64,000 nucleotides of DNA from Duganella aceris (GTDB lineage: Bacteria; Pseudomonadota; Gammaproteobacteria; Burkholderiales; Burkholderiaceae_D): NCBI RefSeq assembly GCF_011090165.1, contig NZ_JAADJT010000016.1, forward strand, positions 1 through 64,000, read 5' to 3'. Shown here piece after piece: positions 38,659-49,879 of this stretch. Both the position numbers and the translations under genes were made by a program. A model generated the notes under the pieces. That model saw only the letters and a program-made list of their open reading frames with translations. It searched no databases and was not told the origin of the DNA. Positions within the stretch are counted from its first letter, which is position 1. Each line of letters begins with the position of its first letter.

Positions 38659-39693
38659 ATGAACAACGACCGCCCACTCATCGCCCGCCTGAACTGGTAC
38701 TGGATATTCCAGCTGGCCGGCTGGGGCTTCCTGCCGCTGTTCGCCTTCGCCATGGGCGCATCGCGCGCGCCGGGGATGATGGCGATCTCGTGGTGGGGCG
38801 CGATCAGCGGCTTGGTCATCTCCGACCTGTGGCACCGCATGCTCCAGCGGCGCGTGCGCAGCGGCGTGCGCATCACATGGAAGCTGGTCTGCTGCGCGAT
38901 CCTGGCGCTGGGCGTGCTGCACACCGCCGTGCAGCTGGTCGGCTATATCGTGATACGGCCGTTCGGCGACGTGCACGGCGTGGCATGGCTGCCGGGCGCG
39001 TTGCTGTCGTGGTGGGCGGTCTATCTGGTCTGGAATATCTTCTACATGGCGGTGCTGTCGCTGCGCCGCGCCAACCGGCTGGAAGCGGAATCGCTGCGGC
39101 TGGAGATCAGCGCCAAGGACGCCGAACTGCGCGCGTTGCAGGCGCAGGTCAATCCCCACTTCTTCTTCAACAGCATGAACAGCGTGCGTGCGCTGATCTA
39201 CGAAGAGCCGGATGCCGCAGCGCTGATGATCGACCAGTTGGCGAGCGTGATGCGCTACGCGCTGCAGTCCGGGCAGCACGACACCGTGCCGCTGGCCGCC
39301 GAGATCGAAGCGGTGCAAGCCTACCTCGCGATCGAGAAAATCCGCTTCGAGGAGCGCATGCAGGTCAGCGTCGAGATCGGGCTGGGACTGGAGCAGGTGC
39401 GCATTCCGCCGATGGCCTTGCAGACATTGGTGGAGAATGCGGTCAAGTACGGCGTCGAAGCCAGTCCGACCGGCAGCGAGATACGCATCCGCGCGCAGCG
39501 CATGGACGACGGCACGGTCCACATCGAGATCGCCAACCTCGGCGCAATTCTGCCGTTCGCCAATTCCACCAAGGTGGGGCTGGTCAACACGCGCAAGCGG
39601 CTGGCGCTGGCGCTGGGTTCCAACGCCAATCTCGACCTGACTGAAAACAGCGGCTGGGTGCGCGCCACGATGACTTTACCGGAGGCCGCTTGA
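38659..39693 (+). CDS. LytS-type sensor histidine kinase with N-terminal membrane domain
   Basis: Kinase of 344 aa. The N-terminal part (about 15-130) has four hydrophobic segments without an obvious extracytoplasmic domain. The His_kinase domain has QVNPHFFFNSMNSVRALIYEEP as its phospho-acceptor region, and the ATPase domain has LVENAVKYGVEASP and STKVGLVNTRKRL. The stop codon overlaps the regulator start by one base. The signal is unknown. Confidence 0.9.
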   Translation: MNNDRPLIARLNWYWIFQLAGWGFLPLFAFAMGASRAPGMMAISWWGAISGLVISDLWHRMLQRRVRSGVRITWKLVCCAILALGVLHTAVQLVGYIVIRPFGDVHGVAWLPGALLSWWAVYLVWNIFYMAVLSLRRANRLEAESLRLEISAKDAELRALQAQVNPHFFFNSMNSVRALIYEEPDAAALMIDQLASVMRYALQSGQHDTVPLAAEIEAVQAYLAIEKIRFEERMQVSVEIGLGLEQVRIPPMALQTLVENAVKYGVEASPTGSEIRIRAQRMDDGTVHIEIANLGAILPFANSTKVGLVNTRKRLALALGSNANLDLTENSGWVRATMTLPEAA

Positions 39694-40400
39694 TGCGGGT
39701 ATTACTGATCGACGACGAGCGCCTCGCGCGCGCCGAATTGCGACGCCTGCTCGCGGCGCATGCCGGCGTGGAGATCGTGGGCGAAGCGGTCAACGCGGCC
39801 GACGGCGTGCAGCAGATCGCCGCGCTCAAGCCGGACCTGATCTTCCTCGATGTGCAAATGCCGGGCGGCAGCGGCTTCGACATGCTGGCCGCGCTGGAGG
39901 ATGCGCCGGAGGTGATCTTCACCACCGCCTTCGACCAGTATGCGCTGCAAGCGTTCGAGGTTAACGCGCTGGACTATCTGCAAAAGCCGATCCAGGCTGC
40001 GCGCATGGCGGCGGCCTTGCAGCGCTGCGCGATGCGTTATCAGCGCGCGCTGGCCTACACCGCGCCGACCGCCGCGAAGAAACTGTTCATCAAGGATGGA
40101 GAGCGCTGCTGGTTCGTCGCCTTGCAGGACATTCGTCTGTTTGAATCGGATGGCAATTACACGCGCGTCTACTTCGAGCGCCAGCAGCCGCTGATGCTGC
40201 GCTCCCTGAACCAGTTGGAAGAACGCCTCGATCCGGAACGCTTCTTCCGCGCCAGCCGCCGCCACATTGTCAACCTCGACCACGTAGAACAAGTCACCCC
40301 CAACGAATCCGGCGGCCTCGATCTGATGCTGCGCGGCGGCCCCGAAGTCGAAGTCTCGCGCCGCCGCGCCGCACAGTTCAAAGCGCTGACCAGCCTTTAA
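39693..40400 (+). CDS. LytTR-family response regulator (second pair)
   Basis: Regulator of 235 aa: receiver domain with phospho-acceptor Asp in LIFLDVQMPGGSGFD (about residue 52) and conserved Lys in LQKPIQAARM, then a LytTR domain (FESDGNYTRVYF, FFRASRRHIVNLDHVE, VEVSRRRAAQF). ATG 39693 overlaps the kinase TGA. The stop codon is 2 bp from a 90-bp perfect palindrome. It pairs with the kinase just upstream; targets are unknown. Confidence 0.92.
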   Translation: MRVLLIDDERLARAELRRLLAAHAGVEIVGEAVNAADGVQQIAALKPDLIFLDVQMPGGSGFDMLAALEDAPEVIFTTAFDQYALQAFEVNALDYLQKPIQAARMAAALQRCAMRYQRALAYTAPTAAKKLFIKDGERCWFVALQDIRLFESDGNYTRVYFERQQPLMLRSLNQLEERLDPERFFRASRRHIVNLDHVEQVTPNESGGLDLMLRGGPEVEVSRRRAAQFKALTSL

Positions 40401-40402
40401 AC

Positions 40403-40492
40403 TTCGGGGTCAGGTCTGACATTCGTACACGGGCTCTACCGTAGCTCCAGCTACGGTAGAGCCCGTGTACGAATGTCAGACCTGACCCCGAA
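40403..40492. repeat. 90-bp perfect palindrome, GGGGTCAG-ended REP-like element
   Basis: Two 44-bp arms (40403-40446 and 40449-40492) are perfect inverted copies separated by CC. The outer ends read TTCGGGGTCAGGTCTGACA and the centre AGCT-CC-AGCT. It fills the gap between the LytTR stop (40400) and the convergent permease gene, and overlaps the last 17 bp of the latter. There is no T-run, so it does not look like an ordinary terminator. The GGGGTCAG core is shared with the ends of the transposase element at 49853-50679. Confidence 0.92.
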
Positions 40493-42929
40493 TTACGTCG
40501 GCCGGCGCCATCCGCATGGCGATCCTGGTGTGGCGGGCGACGGCGGCCAGGGCGATCGTCAGCGTCAGCGACAGCGCGAGCAGCAGCGTCCAATAGCCGA
40601 TCGGCGCATGCTCGACGTAGTTCGACAGGTAGCGCTGGATCGCCAGCGCCGCCACCGGCAGCGCGATCACGGCGGCGGCCAGCACCAGCGTTCCCACTTC
40701 CCTCACCACCAGCAGTCCGATGTCGCCGCGACGCGCACCGTGCAGCTTGCGCAGCACGATTTCGCGCGCGCGCCGCTGCACCGTGTTCGCCGCCAGCACG
40801 TAGGTGCCGAAGGCGGCGATCGCCAGCGCGATGCCGGTGGCGACCATCAGCAGCCTGGCCATGCGCGCATCGTCGGCGTAGTGCGCCGCCAGCACGTCCG
40901 CTGCGCGATAGGTCTTGGGGATCGCGTTCGGGAAGTAGCCCGGCCACAGCGTCTGCGCGGTGCGCTCGATGGCGGCCGGCGTGGCGGCGGCGGCGCGCAC
41001 GCTCAACACCGTCCCCGAGGAAGACAATTCATAGGCCGTCGCGCGCGGCTGGTCGCGCAGTGAACGAAAGCGCAGTTCGGGCGCGATGCCGACGATGCGC
41101 CGCGCCGTCACCGTGTTGTCGTAGCCGGTGTACATCACGGTCTGGCCGACCGCCTCCTCGGCGCTGGCGAAACCCAGCGCGCGCGCGGCGACCAGGTTCA
41201 GCACCAACGGTATATTGTCGTCGTTCTTGTCGATGGCGGCCTGGAACAAGCGCCCGGCCGCCGGCGCGATGCCGTACAGCTCAAAGAAATTCGCGCTGAC
41301 CGATTTCATCTCCATCGTCGCGGCGACGCCGCCGGGACGCTTCAGCTCCCAGGTCCAGGCCCAATCGAGCCGGCCGACCGGGTCGGCGGAAATCGCGACG
41401 TCGCCAACGCCTGGCTGCGCCTTCAAGGCGGAGAGAAAGCGGCGCGCCGCCTCGCTGTCCTTGACGCGCTCCGGCATGTCGACGATGACCAGCGGCGCCG
41501 GATCGAATCCCGGCGAGACCCGCATCGCATACTCGGTCTGCCACGCCACCGCGATGGTGACGCCGGCGAATCCCATGGCGATGGCGACCTGCAGCACCGT
41601 CAGCGCGCGCCGCCATTGCATGCTGCCATGCGACTCGGTGTCCGGCCGCCCCGCCAGCACCTGCCTCGGATGCACCCGCAATGCGATCCATGCGGGATGC
41701 GCCGCCGTCGCCGCGCCCAGTACCGCGCCGATGACGATGGCTGTGGCGATATTCTGCAAGGAGAACACGCCATCCAACTGACGGTTGACCAGCTGCGAGA
41801 ACAACGGCAACGCCAGCCAGGCCAGCAGCAGCCCGAGCGCGGTCGCCACCATCGCCACCAGCAGCGATTCGAGCAGGAATTGCAGCGCGATCCGCATGCC
41901 GCCGGCGCCCAGCACTTTGCGCATCGCCACCTCCCGCTGGCGGCGCAGCACGCGCACCGTGGTCAGGTTGACGTAGTTGATCGCCGCCAGCAGCAGGATC
42001 AGCAGCGCCAGCGCCGCCAGCCCGGCGACGACGATGGGATTGGCCCGGTCGCCCGACAGCGCGATGAAGTTGTTCTCGGACCGGTAGTCGAAATAGGCGT
42101 CGCGCAGCGGCGAGATGGCCAGTTCGATCGCCTTGCGATTGCCCAGCCGCTCGCGTACCTGCGGCGGCCATTGATTGAGGCTGGGCGCGGTGTCCACCGC
42201 TTGCTGCAGGCGTTGCAGGATCGCCGGCAGCGACGCGTCAGGCCCGACACGCAGCAGCATCTTGGTCATCCAGCCATGCTCGCCGGTCAGCATCTCGTGC
42301 CGGATCTCTTTTTCCACCACCGCCGCCTGGACGCCGAACAGCACCTCGAACTGGATCGTGGAGTTGGCCGGCGGCGTCGGCACGATCGCGCCCACTTGCA
42401 TGGTGCTGCCTTCGGCCAGCATGCTCCGGCCCAGCGCGTCGCGCGTGCCGAACATGCGCAGCGCGGCGGCTTCGGTGATGACGAAGAGATCCGGCCGCTG
42501 CAAGGCCGCCGCCAGATCGCCTTGTGCCGCGCGCAGGCCGAGCATGGACGGGAAGCCCGGCAGCACGATCAGGCCGCGCACCGTCATCAGGCCGCGATCG
42601 ACACGCACCGTCAGCGGCGTGATGTCCGGCCGCGATGGGATGTAGCTGGTGACATCGACCACGCCGGGTATCTTCAATGCGGTCTCGCGCAGGAACATCG
42701 GCGCCAGTTCGAACAGCGGCGACGCCGGTTCGACGTTGAAGTGGTGCTTGACGACGTAGACATGGTCCACCTGCGGCACGTGGGTGTCGTATTCCATCGA
42801 ATAACGCACGAAGCCAAGCAGCAGCAGGCACGCGGCCAGGCCGATGCCGAGACCCAGCACCACCGCCAGCGTGTACGCGGGTTCCTGGATCAGGGTGCGC
42901 CAGCCGATGCGCAAGTCTCTTATTTTCAT
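40476..42929 (-). CDS. FtsX/MacB-type ABC transporter permease, no ATPase nearby
   Basis: Protein of 817 aa with two copies of a MacB-like periplasmic domain plus FtsX-type membrane core (one segment near 21-42, then clusters near 290-420 and 680-790). It begins MKIRDLRIGWRTLIQEPAYTLAVVLG. Repeated core motifs are LRRQREVAMRKVLGAGGMRIALQ and VQRRAREIVLRKLHGARRGDIG. No ATP-binding subunit or membrane-fusion protein is adjacent. The final residues (RGQV) and the stop are encoded by a palindromic repeat, so the original C-terminus was probably altered. Confidence 0.88.
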   Translation of the reverse strand: MKIRDLRIGWRTLIQEPAYTLAVVLGLGIGLAACLLLLGFVRYSMEYDTHVPQVDHVYVVKHHFNVEPASPLFELAPMFLRETALKIPGVVDVTSYIPSRPDITPLTVRVDRGLMTVRGLIVLPGFPSMLGLRAAQGDLAAALQRPDLFVITEAAALRMFGTRDALGRSMLAEGSTMQVGAIVPTPPANSTIQFEVLFGVQAAVVEKEIRHEMLTGEHGWMTKMLLRVGPDASLPAILQRLQQAVDTAPSLNQWPPQVRERLGNRKAIELAISPLRDAYFDYRSENNFIALSGDRANPIVVAGLAALALLILLLAAINYVNLTTVRVLRRQREVAMRKVLGAGGMRIALQFLLESLLVAMVATALGLLLAWLALPLFSQLVNRQLDGVFSLQNIATAIVIGAVLGAATAAHPAWIALRVHPRQVLAGRPDTESHGSMQWRRALTVLQVAIAMGFAGVTIAVAWQTEYAMRVSPGFDPAPLVIVDMPERVKDSEAARRFLSALKAQPGVGDVAISADPVGRLDWAWTWELKRPGGVAATMEMKSVSANFFELYGIAPAAGRLFQAAIDKNDDNIPLVLNLVAARALGFASAEEAVGQTVMYTGYDNTVTARRIVGIAPELRFRSLRDQPRATAYELSSSGTVLSVRAAAATPAAIERTAQTLWPGYFPNAIPKTYRAADVLAAHYADDARMARLLMVATGIALAIAAFGTYVLAANTVQRRAREIVLRKLHGARRGDIGLLVVREVGTLVLAAAVIALPVAALAIQRYLSNYVEHAPIGYWTLLLALSLTLTIALAAVARHTRIAMRMAPADVIRGQV

Positions 42930-43020
42930 GTGGGCATGTCCGTCAGGGTCGATCTCCTGTTAGTGCAACATCCGTGCCATTGCATGCCGCGCCGCGCGCG
43001 CCGACTGCGCCGCGGTGCAT

Positions 43021-43059
43021 TGTCCGGAAGTGAACGCCGGCGCTGTTCACTTCCGGACA
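43021..43059. repeat. 15-bp perfect inverted repeat between permease and peptidase genes
   Basis: Arms TGTCCGGAAGTGAAC (43021-43035) and GTTCACTTCCGGACA (43045-43059) surround a 9-nt GC-rich centre. It lies 6 bp after the peptidase stop and about 90 bp upstream of the permease start. There is no T-run on either side. It may be an operator for the permease or an RNA-stabilising hairpin. Confidence 0.75.
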
Positions 43060-43065
43060 CCGCGT

Positions 43066-46374
<3,309 letters not shown>

Positions 46375-46436
46375 GGACGGGCCCGGAAAGTTGTCGAATA
46401 GAACAGCGATTCTGGCACAGCTTGATGCCCAACAGG

Positions 46437-46469
46437 CAAAAAAAACCCGCGTCCATGGGAAGGCGCGGG
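46437..46469 (-). terminator. Terminator-like hairpin with no gene upstream
   Basis: On the minus strand CCCGCG...CGCGGG (46464-46469 and 46446-46451, 12-nt loop) is followed by nine T residues. It lies between the clpA terminator and the peptidase start, so it ends no visible gene. It may terminate a small RNA or attenuate the peptidase leader. The rest of 46470-46600 shows no gene. Confidence 0.6.
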
Positions 46470-46600
46470 CTGGGAGCTACGCCGATTCAGGGGCGTGCTA
46501 GAAAAATACATCATCGGCGATGCGGCGGCGGATGTAAACCTTGGCTTAGTAACAACTCCGATACAAAGCCGGCGGATATTTACATGCCGTTACTTGACGA

Positions 46601-46627
46601 AAAAAAACCGCTCCGAAGAGCGGTTTT
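46601..46627 (-). terminator. Rho-independent terminator of clpA
   Basis: Perfect 10-bp stem AAAACCGCTC/GAGCGGTTTT with a TTCG tetraloop on the minus strand, followed by a T-run; 18 bp downstream of the clpA stop. Confidence 0.92.
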
Positions 46628-46644
46628 CCGTGTCCCTGCCGGGC

Positions 46645-48951
46645 TTACTCGACCTCGACGGTCTCCGGCGGGGTGGTCGGCGCCGCGTCGGGCGGTTCCG
46701 GGAAGTCCAGCTTGACCACGTCCTTGTCGTCCAGATCCACGGTCACCTTGCCGCCGGTGACCAAGCGACCGAACAGCAGCTCGTCGGCCAGCGCCTTGCG
46801 GATCATGTCCTGGATCAGGCGCGACATCGGCCGCGCGCCCATCAACGGGTCGAAACCTTTCTTGCTGAGGAACTTGCGCAGTTTCTCGGTGAAGATGGCT
46901 TCGACTTTCTTCTCGTGCAGCTGCTCTTCCAGCTGCATCAGGAACTTGTCGACCACGCGCAGGATGACGTCCTCGTTCAGCGCGCGGAAGCTGATGGTCG
47001 CGTCCAGACGGTTGCGGAACTCCGGCGTGAACATGCGCTTGATGTCGGCCATCTCGTCGCCCGCCTCTTTCGAGTTGGTGAAACCGATCGACGTCTTCTG
47101 CAAGCTCTCGGCGCCCGCGTTGGTGGTCATGATGATGATCACGTTGCGGAAGTCGGCCTTGCGTCCGTTGTTGTCGGTCAGCGTGCCGTGGTCCATCACT
47201 TGCAGCAGGATGTTGAAAATGTCCGGGTGGGCTTTTTCAATTTCATCCAGCAGCAGCACCGCGTGCGGTTTCTTGGTGATGGCTTCGGTCAGCAGGCCAC
47301 CCTGGTCGAAACCGACGTAGCCCGGCGGCGCGCCGATCAGGCGCGACACGGCGTGACGCTCCATGTACTCGGACATGTCGAAACGAATCAGCTCGATGCC
47401 CATGATGAAGGCCAGCTGCTTCGCCACCTCGGTCTTGCCGACGCCGGTCGGACCGGAGAACAGGAAGGAGCCGATCGGCTTGTCGGTCTTGCCCAGGCCG
47501 GCGCGCGCCATCTTGATCGCCGACGCCAGGGCGTCGATCGCCGGATCCTGGCCGAACACCACGTTGCGCAGGTCGCGGTCGATGGTTTGCAGCTTGCTGC
47601 GGTCGTCCTGGTTGACGGTCTGCGGCGGGATGCGCGCGATCTTGGCGATGATGTCCTCGATCTCGGCCTTGCCGATGGTTTTCTTCTGCTTCGACTTCGG
47701 CAGGATGCGTTGCGCCGCACCGGCTTCGTCGATGACGTCGATCGCCTTGTCGGGCAGGTGACGGTCGTTGATGAAGCGAGCCGCCAGCTCAGCCGCGGTC
47801 GACAGCGCCGACGCCGAATACTTGACGCCGTGGTGCTCTTCGAAGCGCGACTTCAGGCCGCGCAGGATCTGCACCGTCTGTTCGACGGTCGGCTCGTTGA
47901 CGTCGACCTTCTGGAAACGGCGGCTCAGCGCGTGGTCTTTTTCGAACACGCCGCGGAACTCGGTGTAGGTGGTCGCACCGATGCACTTCAGCTGGCCGTT
48001 GGCCAACGCCGGTTTCAGCAGGTTGGACGCGTCCAGCGTGCCGCCCGACGCCGAACCGGCGCCGATGATGGTGTGGATCTCGTCGATGAACAGGATGCCG
48101 TTCGGGTTGTCCTTGAGTTGCTTCAGGACCGCCTTCAGGCGCTGCTCGAAATCGCCGCGATACTTGGTGCCGGCCAGCAGCGCGCCCATGTCCAGCGAGA
48201 ACACCACGGCGTTCTGCAGGATTTCCGGGACGTCGCCCTGGGTGATGCGGTAGGCCAGGCCTTCGGCGATCGCGGTCTTGCCCACGCCGGCCTCACCCAC
48301 CAGCAGCGGGTTGTTCTTGCGGCGACGGCACAGGATCTGGATCACGCGGTCGACTTCGTCTTCGCGGCCGATCAGCGGATCGATCTTGCCTTCGGCGGCG
48401 GACTTGTTCAGATTCTGCGTGAACTGGTCGAGCGGACTTTCCTTGGTCTGGCCTTCGCCGCCCGGAGCGCCTTCCTCCACGCCTTCCGAGGCCTTGGCGG
48501 CATCGGTCTGCTGGTCCTTGCGCACGCCGTGCGAAATGAAGTTGACCACGTCGAGGCGGGTCACGCCCTGCTGGTGCAGGTAGTAGACCGCGTGCGAGTC
48601 TTTTTCGCCGAAGATGGCCACCAGCACGTTGGCGCCCGTCACTTCCTTCTTGCCGTTGGAAGCGGACTGTACGTGCATGATGGCGCGCTGAATCACGCGC
48701 TGGAAGCCTAGCGTCGGCTGGGTATCCACCTCGCCCGTGCCGGGCACGGTCGGGGTGTTATCGCCAATAAAATTGGTCAGGGTTTTGCGCAGATCTTCAA
48801 TGTTGACGGCGCATGCGCGCAACACTTCGGCAGCCGAAGGGTTGTCCAGCAAGGCCAGCAGCAAATGCTCCACCGTGATGAATTCGTGCCGTGCCTGTCG
48901 CGCTTCGACAAACGCCATGTGCAAACTTACTTCTAATTCCTGCGCAATCAT
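46645..48951 (-). CDS. clpA: ATP-dependent Clp protease ATP-binding subunit ClpA
   Basis: AAA+ unfoldase of the ClpAP protease, 768 aa. N-domain MIAQELEVSLHMAFVEARQARHEFITVEHLLLALLD; first Walker A GEAGVGKTAIAEG with Walker B ILFIDEIHTIIG; second Walker A GPTGVGKTEVAKQ with VLLLDEIEKAHPD; C-terminal D2 small domain with LMGARPMSRLIQD. The M domain of ClpB is missing, which fits ClpA. The ATG has GGAGGAAG upstream; a longer frame to 49053 is rejected. It overlaps clpS by 4 bp. Confidence 0.96.
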   Translation of the reverse strand: MIAQELEVSLHMAFVEARQARHEFITVEHLLLALLDNPSAAEVLRACAVNIEDLRKTLTNFIGDNTPTVPGTGEVDTQPTLGFQRVIQRAIMHVQSASNGKKEVTGANVLVAIFGEKDSHAVYYLHQQGVTRLDVVNFISHGVRKDQQTDAAKASEGVEEGAPGGEGQTKESPLDQFTQNLNKSAAEGKIDPLIGREDEVDRVIQILCRRRKNNPLLVGEAGVGKTAIAEGLAYRITQGDVPEILQNAVVFSLDMGALLAGTKYRGDFEQRLKAVLKQLKDNPNGILFIDEIHTIIGAGSASGGTLDASNLLKPALANGQLKCIGATTYTEFRGVFEKDHALSRRFQKVDVNEPTVEQTVQILRGLKSRFEEHHGVKYSASALSTAAELAARFINDRHLPDKAIDVIDEAGAAQRILPKSKQKKTIGKAEIEDIIAKIARIPPQTVNQDDRSKLQTIDRDLRNVVFGQDPAIDALASAIKMARAGLGKTDKPIGSFLFSGPTGVGKTEVAKQLAFIMGIELIRFDMSEYMERHAVSRLIGAPPGYVGFDQGGLLTEAITKKPHAVLLLDEIEKAHPDIFNILLQVMDHGTLTDNNGRKADFRNVIIIMTTNAGAESLQKTSIGFTNSKEAGDEMADIKRMFTPEFRNRLDATISFRALNEDVILRVVDKFLMQLEEQLHEKKVEAIFTEKLRKFLSKKGFDPLMGARPMSRLIQDMIRKALADELLFGRLVTGGKVTVDLDDKDVVKLDFPEPPDAAPTTPPETVEVE

Positions 48952-49250
48952 ACTTCCTCCATCACGCACTGCAGGGGATGCCCCGCCTTGCGCGCATGCG
49001 TTAAAACGAACTCCACTTTGGTACAGGCTATATCTTTTGAGAACACGCCGCACACTCCTTTGCCATAGCGATGCACACTGAGCATAATTTGCGTGGCTGT
49101 TTCACGGTCTTTGTTGAAATACTCCTGGATGATGGCGACCACGAATTCCATCGGGGTGTAGTCATCATTGAGAAGCGCCACCTGGTACAGGGGTGGCGGC
49201 TTCAGCGTTTGCCGCTCCAAGAGGGTTTCGGTGTCATGCTTGGTTGCCAT
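48948..49250 (-). CDS. clpS: ATP-dependent Clp protease adaptor ClpS
   Basis: Adaptor that delivers N-degron substrates to ClpAP; 100 aa. The binding-pocket motifs are VALLNDDYTPMEFVVAII and the closing THARKAGHPLQCVMEEV, with TATQIMLSVHRYGKGVCGVFSKDIA between. I use ATG 49250 (MATKHDTETLLERQ...), giving the normal length; an upstream ATG at 49310 would add 20 residues. It overlaps clpA by 4 bp, the usual clpS-clpA order. Confidence 0.95.
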   Translation of the reverse strand: MATKHDTETLLERQTLKPPPLYQVALLNDDYTPMEFVVAIIQEYFNKDRETATQIMLSVHRYGKGVCGVFSKDIACTKVEFVLTHARKAGHPLQCVMEEV

Positions 49251-49426
49251 ACGCTTATATTCTAATGCTTTCGGGGTTGATGCAATGTGCATTTCACCAT
49301 GCACATCCAATTGTTTTCCATATTACGCGCTTTCCGGACTTGTCGCAGATGGAGCCCTATTCCGTGAAATCAAGAGTTGCATTTCCACCAATCGCGTTAA
49401 AAGTAGCAAAATGCATACAAATCTGC

Positions 49427-49455
49427 TTGACTTTCAAAATTGGTCCGCTAACAAT
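49427..49455 (+). promoter_or_regulatory. Candidate promoter of the cold-shock gene
   Basis: TTGACT (49427-49432) and AACAAT (49450-49455) are 17 bp apart. This would give a 5' untranslated region of about 110 nt before the cold-shock gene, in keeping with the long leaders of cspA-type mRNAs. The stretch from 49251 to 49426 holds only an 8-bp inverted repeat (49285-49306). Confidence 0.45.
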
Positions 49456-49574
49456 GCGTTATCGGCTGCGTGCAGAAATGTACATGTTGATAAGAAGTGA
49501 GGCGTGAGGAGGGGGCAAGAAGCTTCTTGCTTTTATGGCTCGTGTGATCCGTTTTAATTTTGAAAGTTCTTTTT

Positions 49575-49778
49575 ATGGCAACAGGTACAGTTAAGTGGTT
49601 CAATGATTCCAAAGGTTTTGGCTTCATCACTCCAGATGACGGCGGCGAGGATTTGTTCGCTCACTTCTCCGCAATCAACATGAACGGTTTCAAGACCCTC
49701 AAAGAAGGTCAAAAAGTTCAATTCGAAGTCACGCAAGGCCCTAAAGGCAAGCAAGCTTCCAACATCCAAGCTGCTTAA
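49575..49778 (+). CDS. Cold-shock protein, CspA family
   Basis: Single cold-shock domain of 67 aa that binds single-stranded RNA/DNA. RNP1 is KGFGFITPDD and RNP2 is DLFAHFSAI; the end is PKGKQASNIQAA. ATG 49575 gives the canonical MATGTVKWFNDSKGFGF; an upstream ATG at 49560 adds five residues. No strong ribosome site is seen. It is followed by a perfect terminator. Whether it is cold-induced cannot be told from sequence. Confidence 0.95.
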   Translation: MATGTVKWFNDSKGFGFITPDDGGEDLFAHFSAINMNGFKTLKEGQKVQFEVTQGPKGKQASNIQAA

Positions 49779-49794
49779 ATTCAGCACCCGATGT

Positions 49795-49823
49795 AAAAAA
49801 CCTCGCACTGCGAGGTTTTTTTT
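49795..49823 (+). terminator. Rho-independent terminator of the cold-shock gene
   Basis: Stem CCTCGC/GCGAGG (49801-49806 and 49810-49815), extended by A:T pairs, followed by eight T. A second GC hairpin (TTTCG-CCCGG/CCGGG-CGAAA with one bulge, 49821-49843) follows directly. Confidence 0.9.
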
Positions 49824-49879
49824 CGTCCCGGCTCCGGGCGAAAATACAACACCGGGGTCAGTTCCGGCAACGTGCCAAA

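Noticed and set aside
40403..40492. The 90-bp palindrome as an ordinary bidirectional terminator.
   Set aside because: No T-run at either end, far longer than terminator stems, and ends shared with a transposase element.
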